64,000 bases of DNA, taken from positions 3,297,214 through 3,361,213 of the forward strand of contig JADCRB010000046.1 in assembly GCA_021464245.1 (NCBI GenBank). Reading direction: 5' to 3'. The notes beneath the pieces are model-generated. The model saw only the letters and a list, made by a program, of their open reading frames with translations, was not told the origin of the DNA and searched no databases. Positions 1 to 12,495 of this stretch are shown here, in pieces; within the stretch, counting starts at the first letter, position 1; every line of letters starts with the position of its first letter. Position numbers and translations under genes: made by a program. The DNA is from Carallia brachiata (lineage: Eukaryota > Streptophyta > Magnoliopsida > Malpighiales > Rhizophoraceae).

Positions 1-797
1 TATCTCTTTTGGTCGTGAAAAAGGGGGTGACAGCCACATAAAGAATAGAATAGACGAAGAGTACGTCAAAAATAAAATTTTTATTCATTATAATAAGACA
101 CACGTATGATTATAATGGAGGCAGGCCCCACAACAAGTGGATTTATCTGACCAAGAAAGATGATGCTCGCAAATTAATGGAGGCCATAAAATTCTTCGAA
201 GTACCTAGTCAAATGTAAACTAATCTCTCTCCATTAATGCAGAGATCAAATTGATGTCCTCCTCCTGTTTGTCCAGTTCTAAATTCAGGGGGGTGCCTTT
301 TGTCGTCTAAGATTTTTTTCGCTAGTTGATAATTTCCATTATTGATTGTCGTTACCGATTGTCTTGTTTTTGGACAAAAAAAAAACGTGACAATTAAGTG
401 GTGCAAACGTTGAACGTTGTTTTATGATAAAGAACCAATGACAGACAAGGAACTGCCATCTACAAGGACCCTGGATAACTAAAGTTGTATGCACAATGAA
501 ATAAAGACAAACAAAACTATTATTAGATCAGAAATTATGCCCAAAATTATGGGAAGAACATGAATCAGCCGACTTCAAGATTTCTAAAGTATCATCAAAA
601 GTTTCTGTGATGGACCTGCGACTGTAAAAGTGAACTAGTCTTCTGTTTCTGTACAAGTCCTGGCTGTAAAAATCAACTCTTAAACGAATGCCTGTCCTCC
701 TTTAACATGAAACAAATTGGAGCAAAACCTGAGCTAAAAAATCCTGTTTCAATCTTTTCAGATAAGTTTGTCAACCGTCGATTTCTTCATCCTTGCT
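1..797. other. 3' flank of the trehalose-phosphate synthase-like gene
   Basis: This stretch lies downstream of the minus-strand stop codon at 798-800 and should hold that gene's 3' UTR and terminator region. It is AT-rich with several poly-A/T runs. I see no conserved coding segment; the short open frames have no recognisable motif. Confidence 0.5.
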
Positions 798-3700
798 TTA
801 GACATCCTGTTCTTCCAGATCATAAGAATATGTCAGGCCTGCAAGGCCATGAAGCAACCTAATGACATCAACAGTATCATCAAGATAGTATTTTGCCATG
901 CTTGGCTTCTGACCAACAGTGCAGGCAAACACTTCTGCTATGGCTGGCAATGAAGGATTGTGAACATGATTTTCAATACTCTCAAACATATCTTCATCCG
1001 AACGATCGTCCCCAATGCACAGCAGAAAATCTGGCGATTTGCCAGCAGTTCGCATGGTTGAAATAAGCTTTTCCACTGCCATGCCTTTGCTAACTCCCTG
1101 AAATTCACCAGAAAATACATGAACATTTTGCTCTAGGAAAACTTTGCAATCCATGAAAATATGGATAAAACAATTTGCCTGACGTATGCACATATAAAAA
1201 CCATAATTAAAACATCAGTAAACATATTACAACCTAAAATTTACATAATAAAGGACTTATGGAAGCATGCTTCTGTCACTCCTCAAAGAAATTCCATTGG
1301 TTTTACTTCTTCACATGCTCAAGAATGTTTTTCGAATTGAGAAGGCTTCAACTATAAAGCTATCAATTGACCTCCGTGCCAGATTTCAACTATCATTTTT
1401 TGGACTATCCATAAAAATCAAACAAAGCATGACCGGATATAACTGCAAAATGTATGATATTTCCCCTACCTGTGGTTTAACCTCAACAATGTGACTGCCC
1501 CTTTTAACAACCACAGGCTCATTAGCAAGCACATTCTCTAAGTGATCAAGAAGCTCCTTAGCCTGGCAGGAACCGAAGTGAGGGTCAGCTTCTTGATGAT
1601 GCCACACCATTGCACATTCTTTGTGCTCTATGAATGACCCATCAGTTGTTTCGGTATAAAGCTTCATTACAGGCTCCACTATCTTTTTCCATTGGCAATC
1701 TCTGGCCACCGAGCAGGTCTCCCATGCAGAATCCCTCGTCCACCTAAAATTTGGAAAACAAGAAACTGATGAATGAAACAAGATTACAACTAAAAGTCTT
1801 GAGTTACAAAGGCATCTTTTACCTAGTAAAGTAGCCGTGCTCAGCTGAGATACCCAATTTCTCGCATGGAGAGAACCACGTAGTCAAAGGATCCTTTCCT
1901 CTGCCACTAACAACAAAAACGACGTTCTTTGGATCACTACACAAGTGGTTTAATACCGAAATAACTTCGTTGCTAGGCGCTCTGTCAACAGATGCCTGTG
2001 GCATCACGGTGCCATCATAATCCAAAAGGATCAACCGGCTGTTTGTTTTGTTGTAAGCAGCAACGATCGGTTCCACTTCAAGTTTCCTGAAATTTGATCC
2101 CAAGGCAACAATTCTGAATCCCAAACCGAATCCAACATGCCAATACCTTTTGAGATAATGCTCTCCACAAGCCCTCTCGAGGTCTTGATCAAAACTCTTT
2201 GCCCAATAAGCAACATCATGGGAGCTAACATACTTATAATGCTTCTCATGCCGTAAATGTTTCTCTTCTTCCTTCATCACAATAGCCTTATACATGGCTT
2301 CAGCCACTGCATCTGTGTTCCACGGATTAACGCGAATTGCCCCACTGAGAGACGGCGAGCATCCAATGAATTCAGACACAATCAGAACGCTATTCTTCCG
2401 ATCCGAGTTCTCATTAGTCCCCAATGCGTTGTCTAAAACAGGGCTTCCCTGTCTGCATACGGTATACTTATAAGAGACCAAATTCATTCCATCCCTTACA
2501 GGAGTAACCACACAACATTCGGAAATAGCATAATATGCTGCTTTCTCTAGAGTACTAACCGGGCCATTGATAAAAACAATCGGATCATACCCTTCTTTAC
2601 CGTACTTTCGATTGATCTCTTCAGCAATAAGATTGCTCTCATCTTGAACGTCTTGCACATCCTTACCCCTACTCCTTGCAGGGTTCACAATCTGGACTAA
2701 TACCACTTTTCCTCTCAAATGCTGGTGTTCTTCCAAAAGCCTGCCCATTGCCATGAACTTCAAACTGATACCTTTAAACAAATCAAGATCATCCACTCCA
2801 ACCATGACGATTTTCCCCGCGAATTTCTCCTTCAATTCCTTGGCCTTATTAGCAGTCTCCTCCATTCTTAGAACAGATTCGAGCTGCCCCATGTGAATTC
2901 CCCCTGGCAATATCTTGATACTGACAGTTCTACCAAAATAATCCAGACCAATGTAACCCCTCTTGGACTCATAATCAAGACCCAACATCCTACTACAGCA
3001 AGACAAGAAATGCCTGGCGTAATCAAATGTATGGAACCCAACAAGATCACAATTCAAAAAGGCCCTCAAAATCTCCTCGCGCACCGGTATTGTCCTGTAA
3101 ATCTCGGATGAAGGAAAGGGACTGTGCAGAAAGAAACCGAGTTTGACCCTGTGATACCTTTTCCTCAAGAAAGTAGGCAAGATCATGAGATGATAGTCGT
3201 GCACCCAGACCGAATCCTCATCTGGGTTCAACACCTCGACAACCTTGTCCGCGAATTTCTTGTTGGCCGACACGTAGGCCTGCCACTGTGCCCGATCAAA
3301 CCGAGCAGAATTGCTCGGCGAAAAAGGCATCATGTAGTGAAACAATGGCCAGAGATAGTGCTTGCAGAATCCATGATAGAACATGTTCTGCAGATCAGCC
3401 GACAAGAAAACCGGCACGCATCTGAACTTATCGAACAACTCCTGGGAAACCTCCTGCCTGTCCTTCTCTTCAACGTCGGCCATTAAAGACCCGACGTACC
3501 AGACCTCCGTGCCGGAAGGGAACCCATCTTTCAGCTGCAAGTAAAGGTTGTCTTGGTCCAGCTCGAAGCACCACTTGCCGTCCTTCCACGACGCCCGTAT
3601 CGGAAGCTGGTTGGCCACGATGATCCGCCGTTCCTGCGAGGGAGGCGCCGCCCCGTCGTTGGACTCGGCGCTGCTGCTTCCACGAAAATCGCCGTCTTGG

Positions 3701-3807
3701 AATTCGGATATCACTCCACCAGGTGGCACTTTCATGACGCGGTTCAAGACGCGGAAATCGTCGACCGAGATCAGATTCAAGCACTCCATGCAAGAACTCG
3801 CTATCAT
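798..3807 (-). CDS. Class II trehalose-6-phosphate synthase/phosphatase-like protein (TPS8-11 type)
   Basis: Three coding exons are read on the minus strand: 3807-1823, 1743-1470 and 1097-798. The introns are 79 and 372 bp with GT-AG ends, giving 852 aa. The start is the ATG at 3807-3805; the in-frame codon further upstream is TTG. The protein has the class II layout. A GT20 glucosyltransferase domain runs from about residue 61 (RRIIVANQLP) to 545. A trehalose-phosphatase (HAD) domain follows, with LLDYDGT near 594-600, SGRGKDPL near 634 and GDDRSDEDMF near 782-791. Length and exon phases fit the family. Arabidopsis class II members (TPS5-11) are mostly regarded as regulatory trehalose-6-phosphate/SnRK1-linked proteins with weak or no synthase activity; that role is inferred here. 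No frameshift or premature stop is seen once the introns are removed. The start sequence resembles TPS8-10 (MxSxSC...LxL) and the GT domain resembles TPS11, so I do not assign a paralogue number. Confidence 0.96.
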
Positions 3808-3948
3808 GCTGAACAAGAAAGATTCTTTCTTTCTTTTATTTATTTATTTATTTATTACAAAGAAAGAATAAAAAAAGATCTATGTTTTACAAAACAAAGA
3901 AAATAACGGAAATCTAACAATGGGGATGTGATTGTACTGTTCTGAGGA

Positions 3949-4047
3949 TTAGTAGACAGATGTTTGGGAGATTTTGGAGTTTGGTCTTAAGAAGACAAAC
4001 GGATGCGTTGCAGTAATGAGAATCAAATCTACTGATACACCTGCCAT
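3949..4047 (-). other. Upstream ORF in the TPS leader (32 codons)
   Basis: An ATG at 4047-4045 opens a 32-codon frame ending in TAA at 3951-3949. It lies between the TATA-like element and the main start codon. If the leader is not spliced here, scanning ribosomes would meet it before the TPS start, so it could lower or condition translation. Whether the peptide is conserved in other TPS leaders cannot be judged from this window, and an intron in the leader would remove it. Confidence 0.35.
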
Positions 4048-4090
4048 GTTAGAGAGAGCGTTTTCCCTCAACGCCCCTGTAAGGAAGGGA

Positions 4091-4103
4091 ATTTATATAT
4101 ATA
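4091..4103 (-). promoter_or_regulatory. TATA-like element of the TPS gene
   Basis: Read on the minus strand this is TATATATAAAT, about 285 bp upstream of the TPS start codon. A pyrimidine-rich stretch with CTCTCTC follows it in the transcript direction. Position and composition fit a plant core promoter with transcription starting near 4060. Confidence 0.55.
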
Positions 4104-4107
4104 ATGC

Positions 4108-7100
4108 AGAGGAAACACGCTACGGATAAGCACGAAACTTTAATTGTAAGAGAGAGTCAGACGGACCGACTTTTGTTAGTATTTTTACATTTTTTGGTAC
4201 TTGATTAGTTCGAATTGATTAGGTTCCATCCCGTCAAAGCAGATTTAAGTTAAAGACGTTAATATGAAATAAGTTAACATAAATTTAAAAGGATTTGAGT
4301 GGTAAGTTTTTTTTGTATAAAAAAATTAAATAAGTATATCAGCTAATGATATTTGACCTTAATTTATATATACGATAAATAACATACAAGCAATGTATTT
4401 TCTTTTTGGTAAAAAAAAATGATTGAATCGGTTAATTTTACCAAAATGTCGAAATGATCACTTTGCTACAATTGTATAATTATATTTATTAGGAATAATT
4501 TTTACATTTTTATGTATGATAATTAATAATTAAAATTGAATAAATATGATAGATATTCGAATTGTGTTTATTTCTTCTATTTTCGTTACAAAATTAAGGT
4601 TAACATGATGTGTTACAAAACGATCATATTATACTAATGTTTGAATGTAAATTTTTTGTCTCATTGTTTACTATAATCATACGTAATTGACTAAATTTGT
4701 GTATTCAAATAATTGTCTATTTGCGTGTCTGATTGTTGTTTTTCTTTGAATTGAAAAGAGGGAAAGTTCTCGTTACTGATTTGGAGATTGGATTCAACGG
4801 TCATGATTGATTTCTACTTCTGTATGTTTTTTTTTTTTTTTTACAAGGGTCATTTATCAAGCATTATGTAATATAAAACAGGGTGATGTACATGTGGAGT
4901 TAAAACAGAATTGGTCCAGTTTGATTCATCAAATAAATGATTGTCTCATAAATCTTGTTCACTTAATAATTTATTTTTCTTCTTGTTATTATATGGACTA
5001 TCTACTATCCTCGTAAATTAAGGTTTGAGTTAATCAATTTTATTATCAAATAATAACTACACAAGAAAATTGATATCTAATCTTGTTTACACTTATTATG
5101 AGAGCATTTATGGAAAAAAGGATGACAACCACCGTTGTGTAGCCAAATACCTCTTACGAGTCTAATAAATATGTATAAGAAACTAGCTAGGATGTAACGG
5201 CACTCTTTCTTTTTTCCGTTTGTTCTTTTTTTTTTTTGTCTCGTTTTTGACATTTGAAGTGTTTTCATTCTAGAATATTCTTTAAAACATTATGTGAACA
5301 ATTTGACCTTCATTTACCACAATTCCAACGAAAGCTATCAACCTTAGGATATTAGAAAATTTCCACCCCCAAAAAGTTTGTTGCAGCATTAGAACATTTT
5401 TCGTAAAAGGTCAAAACTATAGACTAGCAAGATTTCAAGTGCAGCACTTGTGCAAGTTTTTTTGCTTAACTAGCTAGTTCTAAGACTTGTATTTAAAATA
5501 TCGAATAATCATTTATATTAGGCTATGTTCTGTTATAATTTTTTTTATATAGTTAATTAAATGAAAAAATATAGGTGGTATCTCACAAAATTGTCAAAAA
5601 AGATTACAATAGGCTCATTGCAAGATGAGTTATACCATTACACTGAATTATGAGCGAGCAAATTTTGTGTTGCTTAACAAGTGTTACCGACAACTCATTA
5701 ATTCTGTATAATTAGATGTATATTTAAATTTATCGAAAGTCTTGAAGAAAATTCGAATCCATGAGATTCTGATAGGAATGGAATCCTCTATCAAAACTTG
5801 CATATATTGACCATTAGTTAATGATAGTTAGATTGTTAGAATACAGACTAGGTTCCACTTGAGATGAGTTTACCTAAAAGAGGAATTTACACAGAAGATA
5901 ATGGAGTTTCATGGTTAGATTCCGTAAATCAAGGGCAAAAAAGGGGTACCGATTTTTTAAATTTCCTTTGCAAGTAAAGTGTTGTATTTTGTATGATACG
6001 TGATGATAAGTCTTTTTTCTTTTAAGAATTTTATTCTTGTGACAAATTAAAATAAAATTCGTTGGTTACGAAAGTATTGCTTTAACGTTTTTTTTTTTTA
6101 ATATATGCATTAATTGAACATGTTACAATTTTAAAATACACGACCTTAATAAATTAAGGAAATATGTTATGTTTTTAAAATTCGGCACCATTGTTCTAAA
6201 CTTCTAACTATTGATAATTATGCATGTGGCTCTCAACCAAATATAGATCTCTTGTTAGTGAACAAAAAAAACAAAAACCAAAAATCTTAGATAACTTAAT
6301 TTTAAGGAATACATAAACAATTAAAAAAAAGAAACCTCCGCGTGTGCCTTTACAGCTGTGCGTCAGTACGAGTTCATGAACTTGAACTGCAGAACTAGCC
6401 GAGAACTTGAGATACAAACATAATTGTACTAAAACCACGTGTTTCTGGTTGGTACACTGTAAGGCTAATTTACATCAAGCAAATTACATAATTAATTCTA
6501 AAATCAAATGAGTGTCTTTTTTTGGTGTTCCTTTGCATGAAAGGATGACATAAAGAATTGATGATTAACTGTCCAAAATGAGGTAAAAATACATGTATTT
6601 TAACAAAATTTAGAATTCAAAGGCTATAAACTAATGTGCAAGACAGAACTGAGAATATCTAAAAGCAATTAGAACTGAAAAAAATTTAGTCCTACTAGTA
6701 TTCTAACAATTTGATTTTTTTTAACACTTTCTTTTTTAGTTCCAATGAATTTTTCAAGCAAACTTGTTAACACGAAAAACGCTTAAAATTTCTATCTTTG
6801 TGTCTCTCAATTTGAAGAAAGTCAGAGCCAGTGAGGACAAAATGCAGATAAGATTGTCATATTAGAAATTTTAGAGAGCGCTCAAGAGCGTGATCCAATT
6901 ATACTTTTTTTTTTCATTTAAAATGTATCATATTTCTAAATTCAAAAAATGTATTGTATTTTTAAAATATATAAAAAAATATATTATTATCTAAAAAATG
7001 TGTGACATTATATTTAGAATGTACTCTCTCTCTAGGTACCAAAAAAAAAAAAAAAAAAACAGACTCTCTTGTGACTACTGAATATTGTTGTAAATATAGT

Positions 7101-8800
7101 AAGTAAATATATTATTACATATGTATATGGTAGGTAGATATAATTACTTAATTAGAAGACTTGATTCTAGGGTCAAGATTGATCTTCTACTTGTGCTTAT
7201 ATATATATTGACATCCCATACTCTACAACATATATAAGAATCAAAATATTTTATCCCACCGTCTCCCTTTCTTACATGACTTAATTTTACGTTTTTTAAA
7301 TATAAATATAAATTACATAATAATTTTTTATTATTTACATATTTTTAAAATTTTAATTAAAATTACAAATGTACGCTATGTTTGGAAATTTAAAATGATT
7401 TTTGTTGCCAGTTCCGATAATGGACCTCTTCCAACAAATTAATACTCGTGTGTTGGAATACGAGTGGACGGATTTCTCTAGACCAATGAACTTACGGTAT
7501 TTAATAAAAATAACTGGTCTGCTGCGGATTGTAAAGGGCATGTCACTGCTTAGTCACATATTTTACATTTAAATTTTAATAATACAGTTATGTTAAATTT
7601 TTTTTTAAAATTTTTATTATTCTTTAAAATTTTATTCAGGTTAATATAAATTAGTCAGATTAATAAATTAAATATTAAATAATTATAAATAAAAAAAATA
7701 ATTGATCTTTTTTAGAATTATATAGAATAAAACTAACTAGAATAGTCAGACTAATCAGATACACATTTATTCTTGCTCGACATCTTACGGCAAATTTAAA
7801 CTCATAACTCCTGAAAACGAAATCCTCCCACTATTAGGTACGTTTCACTTCTTTACTATACTTTTCATCTTCATCAAACAGAGGGTGCAAACGTAGTACC
7901 CACGTTTCGAAATATGAGTGGACCCTACTTCTTCTGAAAATGTCAGGCGCATTACTTTTTCCTTAGTTTTGATTTTTCTCCAAGGAAAAAAAGAACCGGA
8001 AAAAAAACAGGGTGGGCTGATTGGCTAGCGTTAAATCGTTATCAACACAAATCAACCACGTGGCTCAACTTTCAATTATGGGACCCACATTATCTGCTGT
8101 GAGCCTAATAAGGCCCCACCCACCCGCATTCAGCCCTCAATAATCCAAACAAATTATTAGCTATGGTCTGAGGTTGAGCGGAGGCGCTGAGGATTTTATT
8201 GGCAAGTGGGCACTGGCATTTTTGTCATTAAAATAGTAAAAAATATTTAAAAAATAACAATTACTTACACATTCATGCACGTTTTATCATAGAATTTATT
8301 GTTTTTTTGTGGAGAATTATCACAGAATTTATTGTCTTTTTTTTTTTTTCTTTTTGACATGATCACAGAATTTATTGTCGAACGTTCTGGATCACGCTAA
8401 AATCATTATCATTATCACCATGCTTGTATTGTTATTTTATGGATCGGAGTCGAATTTATTTAAATTTTTTATAACTCTTACAGTAGATAATTTTGGAAAA
8501 AAAATGTACACTATCTTTTATAATTATCTACTTCGTGGAGATATTTTACTTGAGAGATTCAGAGATGCATGTATGTTTTCCGAAACTTTGAGTGCGTGCC
8601 ATGTAGAGGACAAATGCGAGGAAAGGAAGACCAATTCTACAAGTTTACACTTTTGACAGAATTTTCTTTTTTGGGATTTTTGTCTCTTTTTTGTTTTTTT
8701 TTTGTGCTTCTTTGTCATTGAGCGAGGAAGTTTCTTAAGTAGAGTCTTCCGTTCCAATCCAAATCTCGCCGTTTTTTTTTTTTCAAATAAGATTCCCAAC
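4108..8800. other. AT-rich intergenic region without recognisable genes
   Basis: About 4.7 kb of AT-rich sequence with many homopolymer runs (for example near 4830, 6900 and 7041). Open frames are short, low in complexity and carry no family motif on either strand. The stretch near 8010-8120 is less AT-rich but has no coding pattern I can support. Confidence 0.5.
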
Positions 8801-8805
8801 TCGAA

Positions 8806-9085
8806 TATGGTAGCAGAGCTACTTGGCGTCAGATGCGGACTTGAGTTGGTGTGGGAATGGGTCATCGACGAGTCCTTCTTGAAACTGATTTCATAGAAGC
8901 CCTACAGCTGATTACTACCGGTGCAACTTCGGCTCATCCCTTTACCCCACTACTTGAGGATATTAAAAGTTTGTGTGGACGATGTTGGGAGGTTCAGTTG
9001 ACTCATATTTTGAGGGAATAAAATATTTGTACTGATTAGCTCGCTAAATTGGTGTTCATGTCACTAGCGAGGAAGTGTTTTACCT
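8806..9085 (+). pseudogene. Decayed RNase H-like domain, probably from a LINE
   Basis: Translation in two adjoining frames gives a pattern typical of the RNase H domain of plant non-LTR retrotransposons: AELLGVRCGLELVWEWV, then ETDFIEALQLI, HPFTPLLEDIKSLC, and VQLTHILRE followed by NICTD-LAKL. The conserved E-T-D and H-x-x-R-E-x-N-x-x-x-D-x-L-A landmarks are visible. A frameshift near 8880 and in-frame stops after LRE and after CTD show it is dead. No reverse transcriptase lies beside it, so this is an isolated 3' remnant. Confidence 0.6.
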
Positions 9086-11440
9086 CATTCTCTTTCAGGT
9101 TTACGGTTGCTTCTGAAAGACGACAGATATAAGGTTTTTACCCGTCACTAATTAGTTTCCTATTTATTTTTACTTTTTTTAATATTCTCTGATGTGCTTA
9201 AAAAAAAAACAATTCCTAACTCGATGGTCAATGAATTAAAATTTGTTTTATTTTTTCTTTTTTGATGTGATGCTGCTTTGGACCGCCAGCATCATCAGCA
9301 TGTAAATTAGATTGAAAATGGTGGCCGACATGACCATGAGTTGCACCCTTGAAACGAACGGCCGAAATAAAAGGAAACATGCAAATTCCCTTGGAAGGGT
9401 ATCGAGTTCGTCCATTGCTGCCGTTGAACAAAACAACATAATATGCTTTTTGAATTTTGACGGAGTTGTTGGTTAGTATGTCACCACCTGTGCCTACTCT
9501 ACCATGTCATTAAAAAATTGGTTAACCTAAACAAACTTAGGCCGAATACATAAATTATTCTCAACGACCAAAATTACACTTCTCTTAGCAACTTAGCAAT
9601 TTGCAAGTTTACTAATAAGCTTATTTTGTTATAGGACAATTCACAATCACTATGTACACCCAAAAAAAAAAAAGGACAATTACTACCTTTTGGTGCATTT
9701 AGGATAACTACCACAGTTAAATGTGCTCGTATGTTAAAAGAGTAACGTTAGTTATGAGTAGTTACATAATCTCATTAATAATTTTAATAATTTATCTGTC
9801 TTTTTATTTTTTTGATAAATTTAATCATCCAATAACTTATAATAATTTATAGTTAATTTGAAAATATCTAACTGAGGGCACCAAGTTTTTTTCATATTTC
9901 TTCAACGTTATTGTGCTGCTGGTATTGGTAAGAATCGCACAACTGTCCTGATAATTTGGACAAAGTCTACATGTGGCAAATACTAATGAATGGCTCACAA
10001 TCTAAAAGAGAGAAATTTCGTGGTGACTCAACAGAATCAATACTCCAATTTTGTGACCCTCTCCTTTTTTTTTTTGGACAATTGAACGTTTGTAACTTTC
10101 TTACGACCAATTCCAAATCACACGCAAAGGCAAACAGAACTTGCAAAGATTATTCCTTGAGCCTTCTTCGCTTTAAAAATTAAATTAGTATTAGTAAAAC
10201 TTGGAAACTTGGTTCAAATTTTAATTCCAATTTTTAGACGACATATTTGACTTTCAAGTGGGGTTGACCACACCCATGTATATCCCTTCTGGTTAGGCGA
10301 CGTAGAGAACACTAGCTGTCCTCAACAAAACAACGTTAGTCTTTTTGTGCGTAATCTGATCGAAAGATGACAGGAGCCCACCAAGATCTTTCCTACGATA
10401 ATTAAGGATCTAAAAGAAAACGAAACATCATAGATAATGTGTATGAACCAAATGGACTTTTGGTTGGCCACGTCTGCAGGTTGTGTTTGTGGGGTTGGTG
10501 GTTTTTCCGTGAAAGTTTTAAATGTCTGATGGATACCTTTTTTCTTTCTTTATTAGTTGTTTTTCTAACATTTTAGGATTTTTCTATGGACAATCGTACT
10601 TTATCCATTTTTTTATCCTAATTTAATATCCTACCCAAGAAAAGAATTGAACATGTGGACTTGAACTGGTTAGGCTAGAAAATTGGTGGGGTTTTGAATT
10701 TGATGAGTTGAAGTATTTGATCGTTGTAATAAAGGGGAAAAGGGTAATTAAGATTAAATTAAATGTGGATGATTAGGGATTTTCTTTTTAGGTTTTGCTA
10801 TAGCATCATAGGTTACCAACCATTTTGGTGCCAACCCTATGGCCCTAGACAGGCAGATCAGGAACCCGTTTGATTTTAGGATCAAAAAGTCCATGGCTTG
10901 TTATCCTGCCATCTACTTGTAAATTTTACTTCATCAAGCAATTGAAAATGAAAGCATAAAGCCTTCTCTCTTGTTCTCTCTTGTCAAGGCTATGTATGTG
11001 GGCAAACATATGCAATTCGCCTTATTAGGGCTAAAACCAATCATTATAACTCATTGGTCTCATTATAAATTATGAGTCCAATCATTGATTACAACTTAAA
11101 ATTCTGGAAAAGACAAAAGGAGTTGATAATGCTGTGGCTCCAAATTTAACTAAAAAAATCCTAAATAACAATATTTATGTAGTAATAAATAAAAATAAAG
11201 TAATATAAGTTATTCGATAATCAAAATTTAAAAAAAATAAACTGTCAAATATTATTAAATAAATTATGTAAATATTTTATTATTATTTAAAATTAAACTG
11301 TATAATAAAATTTAACCCTAAGTGCCTTTTCCTTTTAGATGGACAAGGGCCTTATTTACTTTTGGGGTCTTTTATTCATTTCAATTACTTTGAAAATGAC
11401 ATTGCCCTTCTCTTGCAGGAGACCAAAAGAAGCACGCATT
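9086..11440. other. Intergenic region, no gene recognised
   Basis: This is AT-rich spacer. Two overlapping minus-strand frames around 9228-9439 and a plus-strand frame at 9956-10183 are open but have no recognisable domain or splice context, and I treat them as chance. I see no RNA gene. Confidence 0.45.
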
Positions 11441-11446
11441 TGCTTA

Positions 11447-11705
11447 CGTTTGAAATGGGGCTTGTCCTCTTTGTGAAGTGCTCATTGAATCTAGACTGCG
11501 TAGCCAATAAAACCAATCTAAAACTAATAAATTTCCTACAAATCCAACCTTACTAGACAAAGAGAGCTGAATGCAAGCAGCTAAAAGAGTGTTGCAATTC
11601 CTTGGCACCTTAAAAATGAGCAATCGTGACCATTTTAGTATCTCCAACCGCTTCTTGCCATGGGCAACCATTGGGTTCTTTTGAACCACGAGTTTCAGTT
11701 GTTTA
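11447..11705 (-). pseudogene. RNase H-like C-terminal relic (retroelement-derived)
   Basis: The minus-strand frame contains LEILKWSRLLIFKVPRNCNT followed by LLAACIQLSLSSKVGFVGNL. This resembles the end of the RNase H-like domain found in plant LINEs and in host RVT_3 proteins (VPR-x-C/A-N-x-x-AH-x-LA...). The normal AH-LA signature is altered and no upstream domain is present. It is best read as a short fossil; the assignment rests on pattern similarity only. Confidence 0.35.
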
Positions 11706-12054
11706 ACTAGCGTGTCTCCAAGCATCAAGAAGAGAAACAATGTTTTTCTTCAGATCACTCATAAAATCTTATTTGTGGGAGTTGAGGATTTTTCCTATTT
11801 TTGGAGTCCCGCATGTTGGGTCTAGGTTGAGAATTGGACTAGCATTATCCAGAACATATAATTAGATTACAGAATGAACGTGATTTGATCATTTGATTTT
11901 TGGAATAGTTGAGGATCATTCAGGGCCTTTGATTTTTATCCCATCTTTGGGCCAATTGGATTTGAAGGCCCAATCCCCCGTGGCCCACCTCCATTATACT
12001 TGTGTCAAACTAGAATTGAAGAAAAAAGAATTGAAGTTGGACAAAAAAAGAATT

Positions 12055-12495
12055 GAAGAATTTTCTTCAATGTCATTTACATTGTATTTAGATAAAATTT
12101 TCGAGAAAGAGAAAAGTGAAGGAGAGAAAGAGTATAGAAAAGAATCATTACAGGAGAAAAATATTTTCTATCTTTTTTTGTATTTAAAAAGATGTGATAG
12201 GAGAGAAAAAAATTATAAATTTTTTTGTTTGAGAAAATGTGGAAAGTAAGAAGGAATAAAATAAAATATATTAGAATAACAATTTTTACCCATTATAATA
12301 AATTCTATTTAAATGCTTTGTTTAGGTAAAATCGTAATTTTCAAATTATGTGCGAGGTAATTAAGTCATTTAATAAATTTAATAGAGAAACTAACAACTT
12401 TCTTGCCATTTTGGTGATGATTGGTTTTGGTGTGTCGGAGACGATTAAAAAAATTAAAAACTAGTCTCTTCACCACTTTTCAAACTTTTTCTAAA
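12055..12495. repeat. MITE-like repeat, relative of 28862-29490
   Basis: The left part (CATTTACATTGTATTTAGAT, then GAGAAAG-rich sequence and AAAAAGATGTGATAGGAGAG) matches 28862-29060 over about 200 bp. The right end is rich in CTCTC with AAATACAATA, roughly an inverted version of the left end. Two dispersed copies with inverted ends point to a non-autonomous DNA element. Termini and target duplication are not resolved. Confidence 0.4.

Noticed and set aside
2031..3906. Several open frames on both strands overlapping the TPS first exon (for example 3124-3486 and 3548-3906 plus, 2868-3050 minus)
   Set aside because: Shadows of the real coding frame; they have no domain pattern of their own, and the TPS frame explains the region fully.
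7041..7060. Long homopolymer runs (many places) as regulatory elements
   Set aside because: They are frequent across the window and show no consistent placement relative to genes.
9228..9439. Two overlapping minus-strand frames of 63-67 codons
   Set aside because: Both frames are equally open, neither has a recognised motif, and one begins with a poly-T artefact.
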